Shown here: in pieces, positions 1 to 8,878 of the stretch | How the letters are laid out: each line of letters starts with the position of its first letter | How positions within the stretch are numbered: position 1 is the first letter of the stretch | Translations under genes and position numbers: made by a program | The notes under the pieces: generated by a model | What the model was told of the DNA's origin: nothing | What the model saw: only the letters and a program-made list of their open reading frames with translations | The model's database searches: none | Source of the DNA: Carya illinoinensis | Lineage: Eukaryota; Streptophyta; Magnoliopsida; Fagales; Juglandaceae | Length of the DNA: 64,000 nt | Assembly: GCF_018687715.1 (NCBI RefSeq) | Contig: NC_056766.1 | Span: 46,044,933 to 46,108,932 of the forward strand | Reading direction: 5' to 3'

Positions 1-159
1 TGGAGTCAAAGTAGGTGGCCTTTAAATCTTTCCTCCTTGGTAATTATTACAATTCAGGAATGGATTACTCTCATACTCAATCCAAAACAGAAGCTGGGAC
101 TAAACCCCCAAGATGTTCATCCTTTTCAAATATTTGCGACTCTAATAATGGATTTTATT

Positions 160-779
160 TAGTGGATGAGAAATGAGATAGTCCACAATCAAATAGTCTT
201 ACCACTGCAGAAAGCAAAAGAACAACTGAATTTCTCCTATCAAGAGAATCTAAAGGCCTGGGAAATTAAGAGTACTCATCAGATCATCCAACCTTGGGAA
301 CATCCTGAGCCCAATAACATAAGTATCTATTTCGATGCTGCAGTCAGGACTTCTTCTTCATGGGTTTCAGCGATAAGTCACGACTCACAAGGGAACGTAT
401 TAGAAATATGGGCAGAAACAAATTGGCACAACAATCCCAATAGTAGTTGAAGCAGTTGCACCAAAACTTGCTATTAATAGGGCAAAGCACTCTCACTTCC
501 CGAATGCCACTTTTGAAGGTGATTCTCTCATTGTTATATCATCCATCCAAGGCGCCTCATCTCACTGGCAAATATCTCTCATTCTGGATGACATCACTCC
601 AATGTTAGATTTACAAGAAGGATGGTTTTACAAAAAAATCAATCGATCTCAAAATTAATTTGCGCATTTTGTGACACAATGGGCTGCAACCAATGGGATT
701 ATTGATCGCATTCCAGTAGCTATTTTACCTTCCAATATTGTAACTAGAGATAGTGGTAAAGACCCTCCAATTATTTCCT
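160..779 (+). pseudogene. LINE-type RNase H domain fragment
   Basis: This is a remnant of the RNase H-like (RVT_3 type) domain found at the C-terminal end of plant LINE reverse transcriptases and related domesticated proteins. A first reading frame (166-450) carries the segment IYFDAAV, matching the first catalytic Asp strand. A second frame starting around 440 carries FEGDSLIVISSI, typical of the later Asp strand, and continues to about 779. The two halves are separated by a frameshift near 435-445, and a stop follows near 656-658, so the fragment is not functional. No reverse transcriptase domain is present; only the 3' end of the element lies in the window. The sequence is interrupted at 782 by the copia element, and a poly(A) run beyond that insertion probably ends the same LINE. 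Assignment to the family is by motif recognition only. Confidence 0.6.
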
Positions 780-782
780 AAG

Positions 783-1276
783 TGTTATAGAACTATCGAA
801 AAGGAAAGAGAGAGATAGATTTATTATAAAACTTTCTAAAAGGAGAGAGAGAGAGAGAGAGATAGAACTCAGAGCAGTTATGAAACTTATGAATTTCTTA
901 AGGAATTCAACGATATATATAGGCATACAAAGGGAACTATGCCAGTTACTATGCAGTACTATGCTGGCACTATGCGCACTGTGCTATGTCGGCCAGTTAC
1001 TATGCAGTACTATGCTGGCACTATGCGCACTGTGCTATGTCGGCCATTTACTATGCCAGTTACTATGCAGTACTATGCTAGCACTATGCGCACTGTGCTA
1101 TGTCGGCCATTTACTATGCCAGTTACTATGCAGTACTATGCTGGTACTATGCGCACTGTGCTATGTCGGCCATTTACTATGCCAGTTACTATGCAGTACT
1201 ATGCTGGCACTATGCACTGTGCATTTGACGGCTAGCTCAAGGTGGTCATACAATTTTACAATGTTATTTTACAACA
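783..1276 (-). repeat. 3' LTR of the copia element (494 bp)
   Basis: This LTR begins TGTTATAG and ends TTACAACA on the plus strand, giving the terminal inverted TGTT/AACA expected of an LTR. It matches 6375-6799 closely but is 69 bp longer, through one extra 63-bp repeat unit and a longer GA run around 846-862. A TATATATA tract at 914-921 is the counterpart of the promoter box in the 5' LTR. Confidence 0.93.
942..1218. repeat. U3 tandem repeat, five units
   Basis: Units start at 942, 993, 1056, 1119 and 1182. The full unit is 63 bp; the first interval is 51 bp because it lacks the 12-bp segment CCATTTACTATG. The array lies in U3, upstream of the LTR TATA box in the element's own orientation, so it could act as an enhancer; that role is inferred. 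Long open frames across it only reflect the repeat periodicity. Confidence 0.9.
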
Positions 1277-1288
1277 CTCCCCCTTTGG
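1277..1288 (-). other. Polypurine tract of the copia element
   Basis: On the minus strand this reads CCAAAGGGGGAG directly before the 3' LTR, the expected place for the plus-strand primer of an LTR retrotransposon. Confidence 0.8.
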
Positions 1289-1310
1289 ATGACCACATAT
1301 AATGAATATG

Positions 1311-1479
1311 CCTCGTTAAAACCTTGCCAAGGAAAAACCCTGTGGGAAAAAACCAATGGCGAAGGAAAAAGAGTACAATATTCATGTGTACCGTAAAATG
1401 CTTTAAGATTGCCTCATTAAAACCTTGCGAAGGAAAACCCAGTGGGATAAAACCTTAGCGAAGGAAAAAGAGTACAATC
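1311..1479. repeat. Direct repeat in the copia 3' untranslated region
   Basis: Two related ~70-bp segments (1311-1380 and 1412-1479, offset about 101 bp) share runs such as TTAAAACCTTG and GGCGAAGGAAAAAGAGTACAAT-like ends. They lie between the pol stop and the purine tract. No coding potential was seen. Confidence 0.75.
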
Positions 1480-1498
1480 ATCATAAGTCTTCAAGACA

Positions 1499-4400
1499 TT
1501 ACTCCCCCTGAAAAGTGTATGATAAAAGGTCTTCAAGTCTCCGCATTCCAAAGTTCTGCACAATCATCTTAAATGTTGCAGTTGGTAATGCTTTTGTGAA
1601 TAAATCTGCCAGATTATCACTTGATCGTATCTGCTTGACTTTAATTTCACATTTTTCTTGAAGTTCATGAGTATAAAAGAATTTAGGTGAAATATGTTTG
1701 GTTCTATCACTTTTGATATATCCTCCTCTAATTTGAGCAATACAAGCAGCATTATCTTCGTATAAAGTTGTTGGACTATCATTAATCACTGGAAGACCAC
1801 ACTTTTCTTGAATATGTTGGATCATTGATCTTAGCCAAATGCATTCTCGACTTGTTTCATGAATTGCAATGATCTCTGAGTGATTTGAAGATGTAGCAGA
1901 TAGTGTTTGTTTGACAGATTTCCATGATATAGCAGAATTTCCATAAGTAAATACATATCCAGTCTGAGATCTACCTCTGTGTGGATCTGAAAGATAACCT
2001 GCATCTGCATATCCAATTAATTGTGGACTTGAACCATATTGATAAAATAATCCCATATCAACCGTACCTCGAAGGTATCGAAGAATATGTTTAATGCCAT
2101 TCCAATGTCTTCGAGTTGGTGCGGAACTATATCTTGCAAGTAAATTAATTGAAAATGCAATATCAGGCCGAGTGCAATTTGCAAGATACATCAGGGCTCC
2201 AATTGCACTGAGATAAGGTATTTCAGAACCAAGAATTTCTTCATTGTCTTCACAAGGACGAAATGGATCCTTCTGCGCATCAAGTGATCGAACAACCATT
2301 GGAGTACTCAGGGGATGAGCTTTGTCCATGTAAAAGTGTTTCAAGACTTTCTCTGTATAATTTGACTGATGAATGAGAATTCCATTTGGCAAATGCTCGA
2401 GCTGCAGGCCGAGACAAAATTTCGTTTTGCCAAGATCTTTCATTTCAAATTCATTCTTTAAATATGTAGCGGTTCTTCTGATCTCTTCAGGAGTTCCAAC
2501 AAGGTTTAGATCATCAACATAAACCGCAATAATAACAAATCCGGAGTCTGATTTCTTAATAAAAACACATGGGCATATTGGATTATTCTCAAATCCTTCT
2601 TTCAATAGATATTCGCTAAGGCGTTTATACCACATGCGTCCGGATTGTTTTAACCCATATAAAGATCTTTGAAGCTTAATAGAATACATACTTCTGGATG
2701 TACTCAGATTAGAAGCTTCAGGCATTTTATATCCTTCAGGGATTTTCATATATATGTCATGATCTAATGATCCATATAAATATGCAGTGACCACATCCAT
2801 TAATTGCATATTCAATCTTTTTATAACTGCCAAACTGATCAAATATCTGAATGTGATTGCATCCATAACAGGAGAGTATGTTTCCTCATAATCAATCCCC
2901 GGTTTCTGCAGGAAACCTTGTGCAACAAGTCGTGCTTTATATCGCACAATTTCATTGCTTTCATTACGTTTACGTATAAATATCCATTTATATCCAACGG
3001 GCATTACACCCTTTGGTGTTTGTATAATTGGTCCAAAGACCTCTCGCTTTGCTAGCGAGTTTAATTCAGTTTCAATAGCTGATTTCCATTTTGGCCAGTC
3101 ATCTCTACGTCGACATTCTTCGACAGTTCTTGGCTCAATTTCTTCATTACTTCTGGTAATGTCAAGAGCCATTTTATATGAAAATATGTTGTCGACAACA
3201 GTTTTATTTCTATTCAAAATTTCTCCTGTACTCATGAAATGTATCGAGATCTCGTTATTTTCAGGTACCTGTCCCTCTTCAAGGGAAGACATTTCATGAA
3301 ATACATCTTCAGGAGGTTCTTTCTCAGGAGATTTACTCTCTTCAGGAGCATCAATTACTCTTATGGCCTGTGTTGGTATGGACTCTTCAGGAGTACCAAA
3401 TTCATTTTGTATTTTCCTCTTCCGAGAAATTTTGTCCTTAGCACCAATAGGCCGTCCACGCTTCAGGCGTATCTTAGATTCGCCTATTGCTATTTTGGCA
3501 ACTTGTCCTTCAGGGACTGCAATCCTTGCTGGAACAGTAACAGCAAGAATATATGATTTTACCACACCTTTAGTGTCAGTAAATACATCCGGTAATTGGT
3601 TTGCAACACTTTGCAAATGAATAATCTTTTGAACCTCTAGATTACATTCTTTTGTACGAGGATCAAATTGGGAAAGAGCTTTATTTTTCCAAGTAATTTC
3701 CTGTCGTGCTTCAGGCACCGACTTCTCATTACCCAATGTTGGAAAAATGGATTCGTCAAAATGACAATCCTCAAAACGTGCCTTAAACATATCCCCTGTA
3801 AGAGGCTCAAGGTATCTGATAATAGATGGAGAATCAAACCCAACATATATCCTAAGTCTACGTTGAGGGTCCATCTTTGTACGTTGTGGAGGTGCAATTG
3901 GAACATATACAGTACATCCAAAAATACGAAGATGAGAATTATTTGGTTGCTGACCAAATGCAAGCTATAATGGTGAATATTTGTGATATGCTGATGGCCT
4001 AACTCGAATTAATGATGCTGCATGAATTATAGCATGTCCCCAAGCAGAAATAGGAAGATTTGATTTCATGAGTAAAGGTCTAGCGATTAGCTGAAGTCTT
4101 TTAATCAATGATTCAGCTAAACCATTTTGAGTATGTGTGTGGGGAACTGGATGTTCAACATCTATTCCTATTGACATGCAATAATTATCAAAAGCTTGAG
4201 ATGTAAATTCTCCTGCATTATCCAATCGAATAGTTTTAATTGGATAGTCAGGGAATTGTGCTCGTAGCTTAATTATTTGTGCAAGAAGTTTAGCAAATGC
4301 AGCATTTCTAGTGGAAAGTAGACAAACATGTGACCATCGACTTGATGCATCAATTAAAACCATAAAATATCTGAACGGTCCACTTGATAGTTGAATAGGC

Positions 4401-5092
4401 CCACATATATCTCCATGAATCGTTTGTAAAAAAGATGGAGATTCAAAACCAACCTTTGAGATAGATGGTTTGATAATCAAGTTACCTTGAGAACATGCAG
4501 AGTATGGATATTCATTGGGTAAAATAATCTTCTGATTCTTTAGGGGATGCCCATACGAATTATCAATTATTCGTCTCATCATTATTGATCCCGGATGTCC
4601 AAGGCGATCATGCCAAGTCATAAATATTTTGGGATCAATGCACTTCTGGTGCATTACAACATGTGATTCAATTGTTCTCATTTTTGTATAATACAATCCA
4701 GATGAGAGGGCAGACAGTTTTTCTAATACGAGCTTCTGGCTCGAAATTATTTTAGTAATGAGAAAATGCTCTTTATCGTCTTCGTTAATGGTTTCAATAT
4801 GACAACCATTACGACGTATATCTTTAAAACTTAATAAATTTCTTCTGGATTGTGAAGAAAATAGAGCATCATTAATGCAAAATTTGGTGTCATTAGGCAA
4901 CACAATATAAGCTCTTCCGGAGCCTTCAATTAGATTCGATGAACCGAAGATGGTATGAACATAGGCTTTACTCAATGTTAGATTTTGAAAATATTTTTTA
5001 TCCTTAAGAATTGTGTGAGTTGTAGCACTGTCAGCCAGACATACATCTTTATTATTCATCTCGGAGATAGAAAGTTCATCAATAAGACTCAT
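1499..5092 (-). pseudogene. pol: copia pol: protease, integrase, reverse transcriptase, RNase H; one in-frame TAG
   Basis: From the ATG at 5092 the first 375 codons hold the aspartic protease motif ADSATTHT (Asp about residue 21), an integrase zinc-binding segment (HDRLGHPG...ACSQG) and the integrase core with IHGDICGPI, RLDNAGEFTS and NGLAESLIKRL carrying the D, D and E residues. A TAG at 3967-3965 stops translation. The same frame continues through the integrase C-terminal region, then the reverse transcriptase with AVYVDDLNLVG (the catalytic YVDD box), and a copia RNase H with ADAGYLSDP and ending in LADLFTKALP near the C-terminus. The zinc-binding segment shows Tyr where the first Cys of the C-x-x-C pair usually sits. 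Without the TAG the frame would run unbroken from 5092 to 1499. The preceding gag ends 91 bp upstream in another frame, so pol would need its own start, readthrough or a lost fusion. Autonomous activity is unlikely as read. Confidence 0.92.
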
Positions 5093-5183
5093 GATTCTAC
5101 AAAATATATAAAACTTTCATTACTAAAAAAAAAAACATTACAGAATAAAAATATTTTACAATAATATAAAGGAAATACATTAA

Positions 5184-6233
5184 TTAAAAAGGAACACTTC
5201 CATGATCAACTCTACCACTAGAATCCTCAAAGAAATCAGAAATATCAAGACTTGTAATATCTTCTCCATCTATAGAATTTAAAGCATATGATGGTTCAGC
5301 AAAATTTATTTCAAATTTCTTTGTTTTTTCTTTTATGGAAGATTGGTATAAGTCAACCAAGTGTTTAGCTGTACGACAGGTACGAGACCAATGTCCAGTC
5401 ATACCACATCTATGGCATTCATCTTCATATTTCTTTACAAATTTATTTTGAGGACCTTTGCCCTTTTCTGAGTTGAACCACTTCTGGTGGTACGGTGTAT
5501 ATCTATTATTTTCCCTTTTAGTGTGGTCACTTCTAGGACCTCCACTTCTATAGTTTTTCTTACCACGTCCACGCCCTCTTTTTCTTTGAAAAGATGCACC
5601 ATTCGCTTCTGGGAATGATGTAAATCTAGTACCATTCACTTCAGGGAATGATATAGAACCAGTAGGACGTGACTGGTGATTTCTTAATAAAAGCTCATTA
5701 TTTTGCTCAGCTAATAGAAGACAAGATATAAGTTCAGAATATTTCTTGAACTTTCGCTCTCGATACTGCTGCTGCAGGAGCACATTCGAGGCATGAAAAG
5801 TAGTATATGTCTTCTCTAACAAGTCATCAGTAGTGACTTTTTCACCACATAATTTCAATAGCGAGCTAATTTTAAAGAGTGCAGAGTTATACTCACTAAC
5901 ACTCTTGAAGTCTTGCAACCTCAGGTGCATCCAATCATGACGAGCTTTTGGGAGAATTACAGTTTTCTGGTGTTCATATCTCTCCCTTAAATTATTCCAC
6001 AAAATAAGTGGATCTTTCACCGTTAGATACTCAGTTTTTAATTCTTCATGAAGATGGTGCCGAAGGAAAATCATTGTCTTAGCATGGTCCTGCAGGGACC
6101 CTTGATTTCTTTCTTTAATTGTATCTCCCAGGTTCATTGCATCCAGATGGATCTCAGCATCAAGGATCCAAGATAAATAATTTTTTCCAGAAATGTCAAG
6201 AGCAACGAATTCCAATTTTGTAAGATTTGACAT
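5184..6233 (-). CDS. gag: copia Gag (349 aa)
   Basis: This is an open frame for the retrotransposon nucleocapsid/capsid polyprotein that packages element RNA in cytoplasmic virus-like particles. Residues about 15-180 resemble the UBN2/gag-polypeptide family of copia elements (for example ISGKNYLSWILDAEIHLDAM). A basic RGRGRGKK stretch lies around residues 218-225, and a single CCHC zinc knuckle, CHRCGMTGHWSRTC, at about 273-286. The ATG at 6233 is the first Met after the primer-binding region and gives a normal-length product. It is followed by pol in a different frame after 91 bp. No lesion is seen in gag itself. Confidence 0.92.
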   Translation of the reverse strand: MSNLTKLEFVALDISGKNYLSWILDAEIHLDAMNLGDTIKERNQGSLQDHAKTMIFLRHHLHEELKTEYLTVKDPLILWNNLRERYEHQKTVILPKARHDWMHLRLQDFKSVSEYNSALFKISSLLKLCGEKVTTDDLLEKTYTTFHASNVLLQQQYRERKFKKYSELISCLLLAEQNNELLLRNHQSRPTGSISFPEVNGTRFTSFPEANGASFQRKRGRGRGKKNYRSGGPRSDHTKRENNRYTPYHQKWFNSEKGKGPQNKFVKKYEDECHRCGMTGHWSRTCRTAKHLVDLYQSSIKEKTKKFEINFAEPSYALNSIDGEDITSLDISDFFEDSSGRVDHGSVPF

Positions 6234-6360
6234 TTTCTACATATATAAATCAGGAACATAAGTATGTTTAATATTTCATATTCATTTTGAAAACTACAAA
6301 AAATATATTGAAAGACTTACTTGAAGTAGAGGACTATTAGCTTCAAGATCGTCAGAACTC

Positions 6361-6374
6361 TCGTGCTGATAACG
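6361..6374 (-). other. Candidate primer-binding site of the copia element
   Basis: Immediately inside the 5' LTR the minus strand reads CGTTATCAGCACGA, continuing GAGTTC. The position is right for minus-strand priming. It is not the common TGGTATCAGAGC complement of the initiator tRNA-Met 3' end, so the priming tRNA, or a tRNA-internal primer, is unresolved. Confidence 0.6.
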
Positions 6375-6499
6375 TGTTATAGAACTATCGAAAAGGAAAT
6401 AGAGAGATAGATTTATTATAAAACTTTCTAAAAGGAGAGAGAGAGAGATAGAACTCAGAGCAGTTATGAAACTTATGAATTTCTTAAGGAATTTAACGA

Positions 6500-6507
6500 T
6501 ATATATA
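6500..6507 (-). promoter_or_regulatory. Probable TATA box of the copia 5' LTR
   Basis: The minus strand reads CCTATATATATCG here, just downstream of the U3 tandem repeats and about 130 bp before the LTR ends. Placement within an LTR and downstream of repeats is typical of a retrotransposon promoter. The start site was not determined. Confidence 0.6.
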
Positions 6508-6527
6508 GGCGTACAAAGGGAACTATG

Positions 6528-6750
6528 CCAGTTACTATGCAGTACTATGCTGGCACTATGCGCACTGTGCTATGTCGGCCAGTTACTATGCAGTACTATG
6601 CTGGCACTATGCGCACTGTGCTATGTCGGCCATTTACTATGCCAGTTACTATGCAGTACTATGCTGGCACTATGCGCACTGTGCTATGTCGGCCATTTAC
6701 TATGCCAGTTACTATGCAGTACTATGCTGGCACTATGCACTGTGCATTTG
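6528..6750. repeat. U3 tandem repeat, four units
   Basis: Units start at 6528, 6579, 6642 and 6705, with the same 51/63/63-bp spacing as in the other LTR but one unit fewer. Confidence 0.9.
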
Positions 6751-6799
6751 ATTGCTAGCTCAAGGTGGTCATACAATTTTACAATGTTATTTTACAACA

Positions 6800-6861
6800 T
6801 TAAGTTCATTAATATATATATATATATATATATGCAAGCTTGATTAAAAAAAAAAAAAAAA
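6800..6861 (+). other. Probable 3' end and poly(A) of the interrupted LINE
   Basis: Directly after the copia element come a (TA)n run and, at about 6846-6861, a pure A run. Together with the LINE RNase H fragment that stops at 782 on the same strand, this is best read as the LINE 3' tail displaced by the copia insertion. The link is inferred from order and orientation. Confidence 0.5.
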
Positions 6862-6879
6862 GCAGATAAATCAGCTACG

Positions 6880-7242
6880 CAAAACAAAGTGAAAATAAAC
6901 AGCAAAAATATTGTACCTTTAGCATTTAAAACAAAACAGATATCTTAAATCCAAAATTTTACACTAAGATCATCCCATACCAACAACCACCACCAACTAC
7001 TGATGCGTCCTGTCCGCCAGAATGCAAGTTAACTTTAGTGGCCAAGTCTCCTGCCATGATTTCCAGCTAATAAAGAATTAAGCAAATCCGGTCGAATTAT
7101 TGTCATTACATGTCCTAGTTCCCCGTATAGCAAAATAAACTCTAGAAAAGTAAACACAGTAAAACATCTTTGAACCCGTCACAATTTCTCTCTCCTCAAC
7201 AATGTTCTTCAAAGTGCTCCTCTGAGCAAAGGATGTTGATCT
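6880..7242 (-). other. 3' UTR of the TM9SF pseudogene
   Basis: This lies directly downstream of the TM9SF stop codon on the minus strand and has no open frame of note. It is similar along most of its length to 22060-22400, 40590-40930 and 53963-54230. Shared landmarks include GATTTCCA, AGCTAATAAAGAA and AGAAAAGTAAACAC. The relation identifies those other segments as TM9SF 3'-UTR fragments. Confidence 0.7.
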
Positions 7243-8393
7243 TCAATCCAGCTTCACCGAAGAGAACAAGTAATGCACGAACCAGAATGATGAAAGAAAC
7301 CCAATTGTGCCTGTCGCCAGCATGATTGCTACAACCATGAAGAGTGAATATCCCAAATAAAGCGTGGCGGAGACAGGTCCACTCAAATTCTTCAGGTCGA
7401 ATACGAGATAGTTTACAGAGTACAAGAAGATGTATATGGCAACAGAACCAGAAGCAAAAAATGACTTCCACCACCATTTCCAATCCTCCACACAGAGATG
7501 CATGTAGGTCAAAACCAAAGATACCTCAGCACAAACCACCACGAGGAGAATCAAAACAATAAAGAGGAACCCAAAGACATAGTATACACGGCCCATCCAA
7601 ATGCTAGACATTATAAAGAATAGCTCAATGAAAAGGGTGCCAAAGGGAAGTGTACCAGCGCCTAGAACAAGAAGCCAAGAAGGGTATTTCTGAGTTGGTA
7701 TTTCCCGAGGAATCTGGTTTGTTCGAACTGGGTATTCAATATGAGATGCCTTTGCCCCAAAGTATCCACCAACTAAGGTAAGTGGAACTGAGATGCAGAA
7801 CCAGAGGAGAAGCAGGATGACAAAAAGAGAAAATGGAATAGCTCCTGTGCTGTGACTTCCCCACAAGAGGAAATTCAAAGTGCTGTGACTTCCTCATTCA
7901 TCTGTGCTTGTGCCTCCTTGTCAAGCTCCTCGTAACGAGTCAGATCCCGCCTAACAGTCCTCAGGAAAATGACGAGAACAATACCAGCAAGGAAGGTTAT
8001 CACCATTAGAGAATTCAAAATGGAGAACCAATGGACTTTCGATCCCTCCATCTTCAAATAAGCATCCCAACGCGACGGCCACTTGATGTCACTCTCCTCA
8101 AACGTGACCTCATACGTGAAGACAATTGGCTGCCCTTCCTTGATTGGCATAGACGCAGTGTTGGGATCACATTTCACTGCATTGGGATACTTGCCATATT
8201 TCTGCAAATTCTTCACTGAATCAACATTATGCATAACACTGCAAGGTATCACCTCAAACCCAACAACCATGTACCCAGGCTTATCCGAATCCCCCTTTCT
8301 AATTGATGGGATCATATCAGGTGTATCACCAGTCCCCATTAAACGTGCCACATTGGCTTCTTCATACTTATGAACGAGCACATTAAACTTCAA
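7243..8393 (-). pseudogene. Truncated TM9SF / EMP70 (nonaspanin) pseudogene
   Basis: TM9SF proteins are ~640-aa nine-transmembrane proteins of Golgi and endosomes with a large N-terminal lumenal domain. Here the 5' part is missing. A 172-codon frame (8393-7875) holds the end of the lumenal domain (FNVLVHKYEEANVARLMGTG, KWPSRWDAYL) and the first membrane helix followed by FLRTVRRDLTRYEELD. A second frame (7878-7243) resumes at LLWGSHSTGAIPFS and runs through the last helices to the C-terminal FVHYLFSSVKLD. The two frames meet with a shift at 7875-7878, and the central transmembrane segments usually between them are absent, so an internal deletion of over 100 codons is inferred. The C-terminal KLD fits the KxD/E Golgi-retention motif of the family. 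No introns are seen in the retained parts. It is not expected to make a functional protein. Confidence 0.88.
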
Positions 8394-8411
8394 ATGGTTA
8401 AATATATAGTG

Positions 8412-8878
8412 GGAATTAATGTGTTAAGTCTCAAATAACACATTCCCAAATAAGTATTACATACCCACGAGAGAACTATATATAGAGTTGCGTGCATCCC
8501 TTCCAGGTAGATAACTAATTATACAAAAACAATGTTTACTATGATATATATAGAGAATATTGGATCCTTGAGCAGTTCTACGGAGAAGCCACTGTAGTGG
8601 CGCACACATTGCACTTACTACGTGGCTGCTTTGTCTTCAATTTTTTTTTTCCTAATCAAAACGTGCTTTTTGATTGCATTTGAAATTCGGTTTTTGATTT
8701 ATCCCCATTTGAATTCATCCAATGAATACCCTTCTCCCTTGACAGGGACCGGCGTGCACTTCCTCTGGCTAGAGCCTCCCGACGACACCGTCTCTCTCGT
8801 CAGCGCCACCGAGCGGCACTGCTTCATTTGCCCAGCACCGACAATCCCCGTGAGCTATATTTCGAAGCAAATGCGAAT
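8412..8878 (+). repeat. Leader segment of tandem array 1
   Basis: This segment precedes the first full array monomer and recurs once before each other array (about 31490-31958 and 47630-48090). It contains short stretches with a splice-acceptor-like CTTGACAGGGACC near 8739 and a GC-rich tract after it. An open frame from 8622 to 9080 has no recognisable domain. Homology to the other two copies starts at about 8412, right beside the TM9SF fragment, so 8412 marks a duplication breakpoint. Confidence 0.7.

Larger units (their letters stand above)
783..6799 (-). mobile_element. Nearly intact Ty1/copia LTR retrotransposon
   Basis: The element has two LTRs in direct orientation (783-1276 and 6375-6799), each bounded by TG...CA on the plus strand. 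Imperfect 5-bp flanks, CTAAG at 778-782 and TTAAG at 6800-6804, are a probable target-site duplication with one change. Read on the minus strand the order is 5' LTR, primer-binding site, gag, then pol with protease, integrase, reverse transcriptase and RNase H, a purine tract and the 3' LTR. Integrase before reverse transcriptase defines copia. The LTRs differ mainly in repeat number and few substitutions, which suggests recent insertion. One in-frame TAG in pol is the only clear lesion. The element sits inside a LINE fragment, so it is the younger of the two. Confidence 0.95.
6375..6799 (-). repeat. 5' LTR of the copia element (425 bp)
   Basis: It begins TGTTATAG and ends TTACAACA on the plus strand. 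It matches the LTR at 783-1276 but carries four rather than five U3 repeat units. In element orientation the order is U3 with tandem repeats, TATA box at 6507-6500, then R/U5 with a GA-rich segment. Confidence 0.93.

Noticed and set aside
880..1302. 140- and 98-codon open frames of a repeated Cys/Leu-rich or TMQYYAGTMRTVLCRP-type peptide (also at 6466-6843)
   Set aside because: They lie wholly in the U3 tandem repeats of the copia LTRs. A repeat length that is a multiple of three keeps several frames open, and there is no independent support for a protein.
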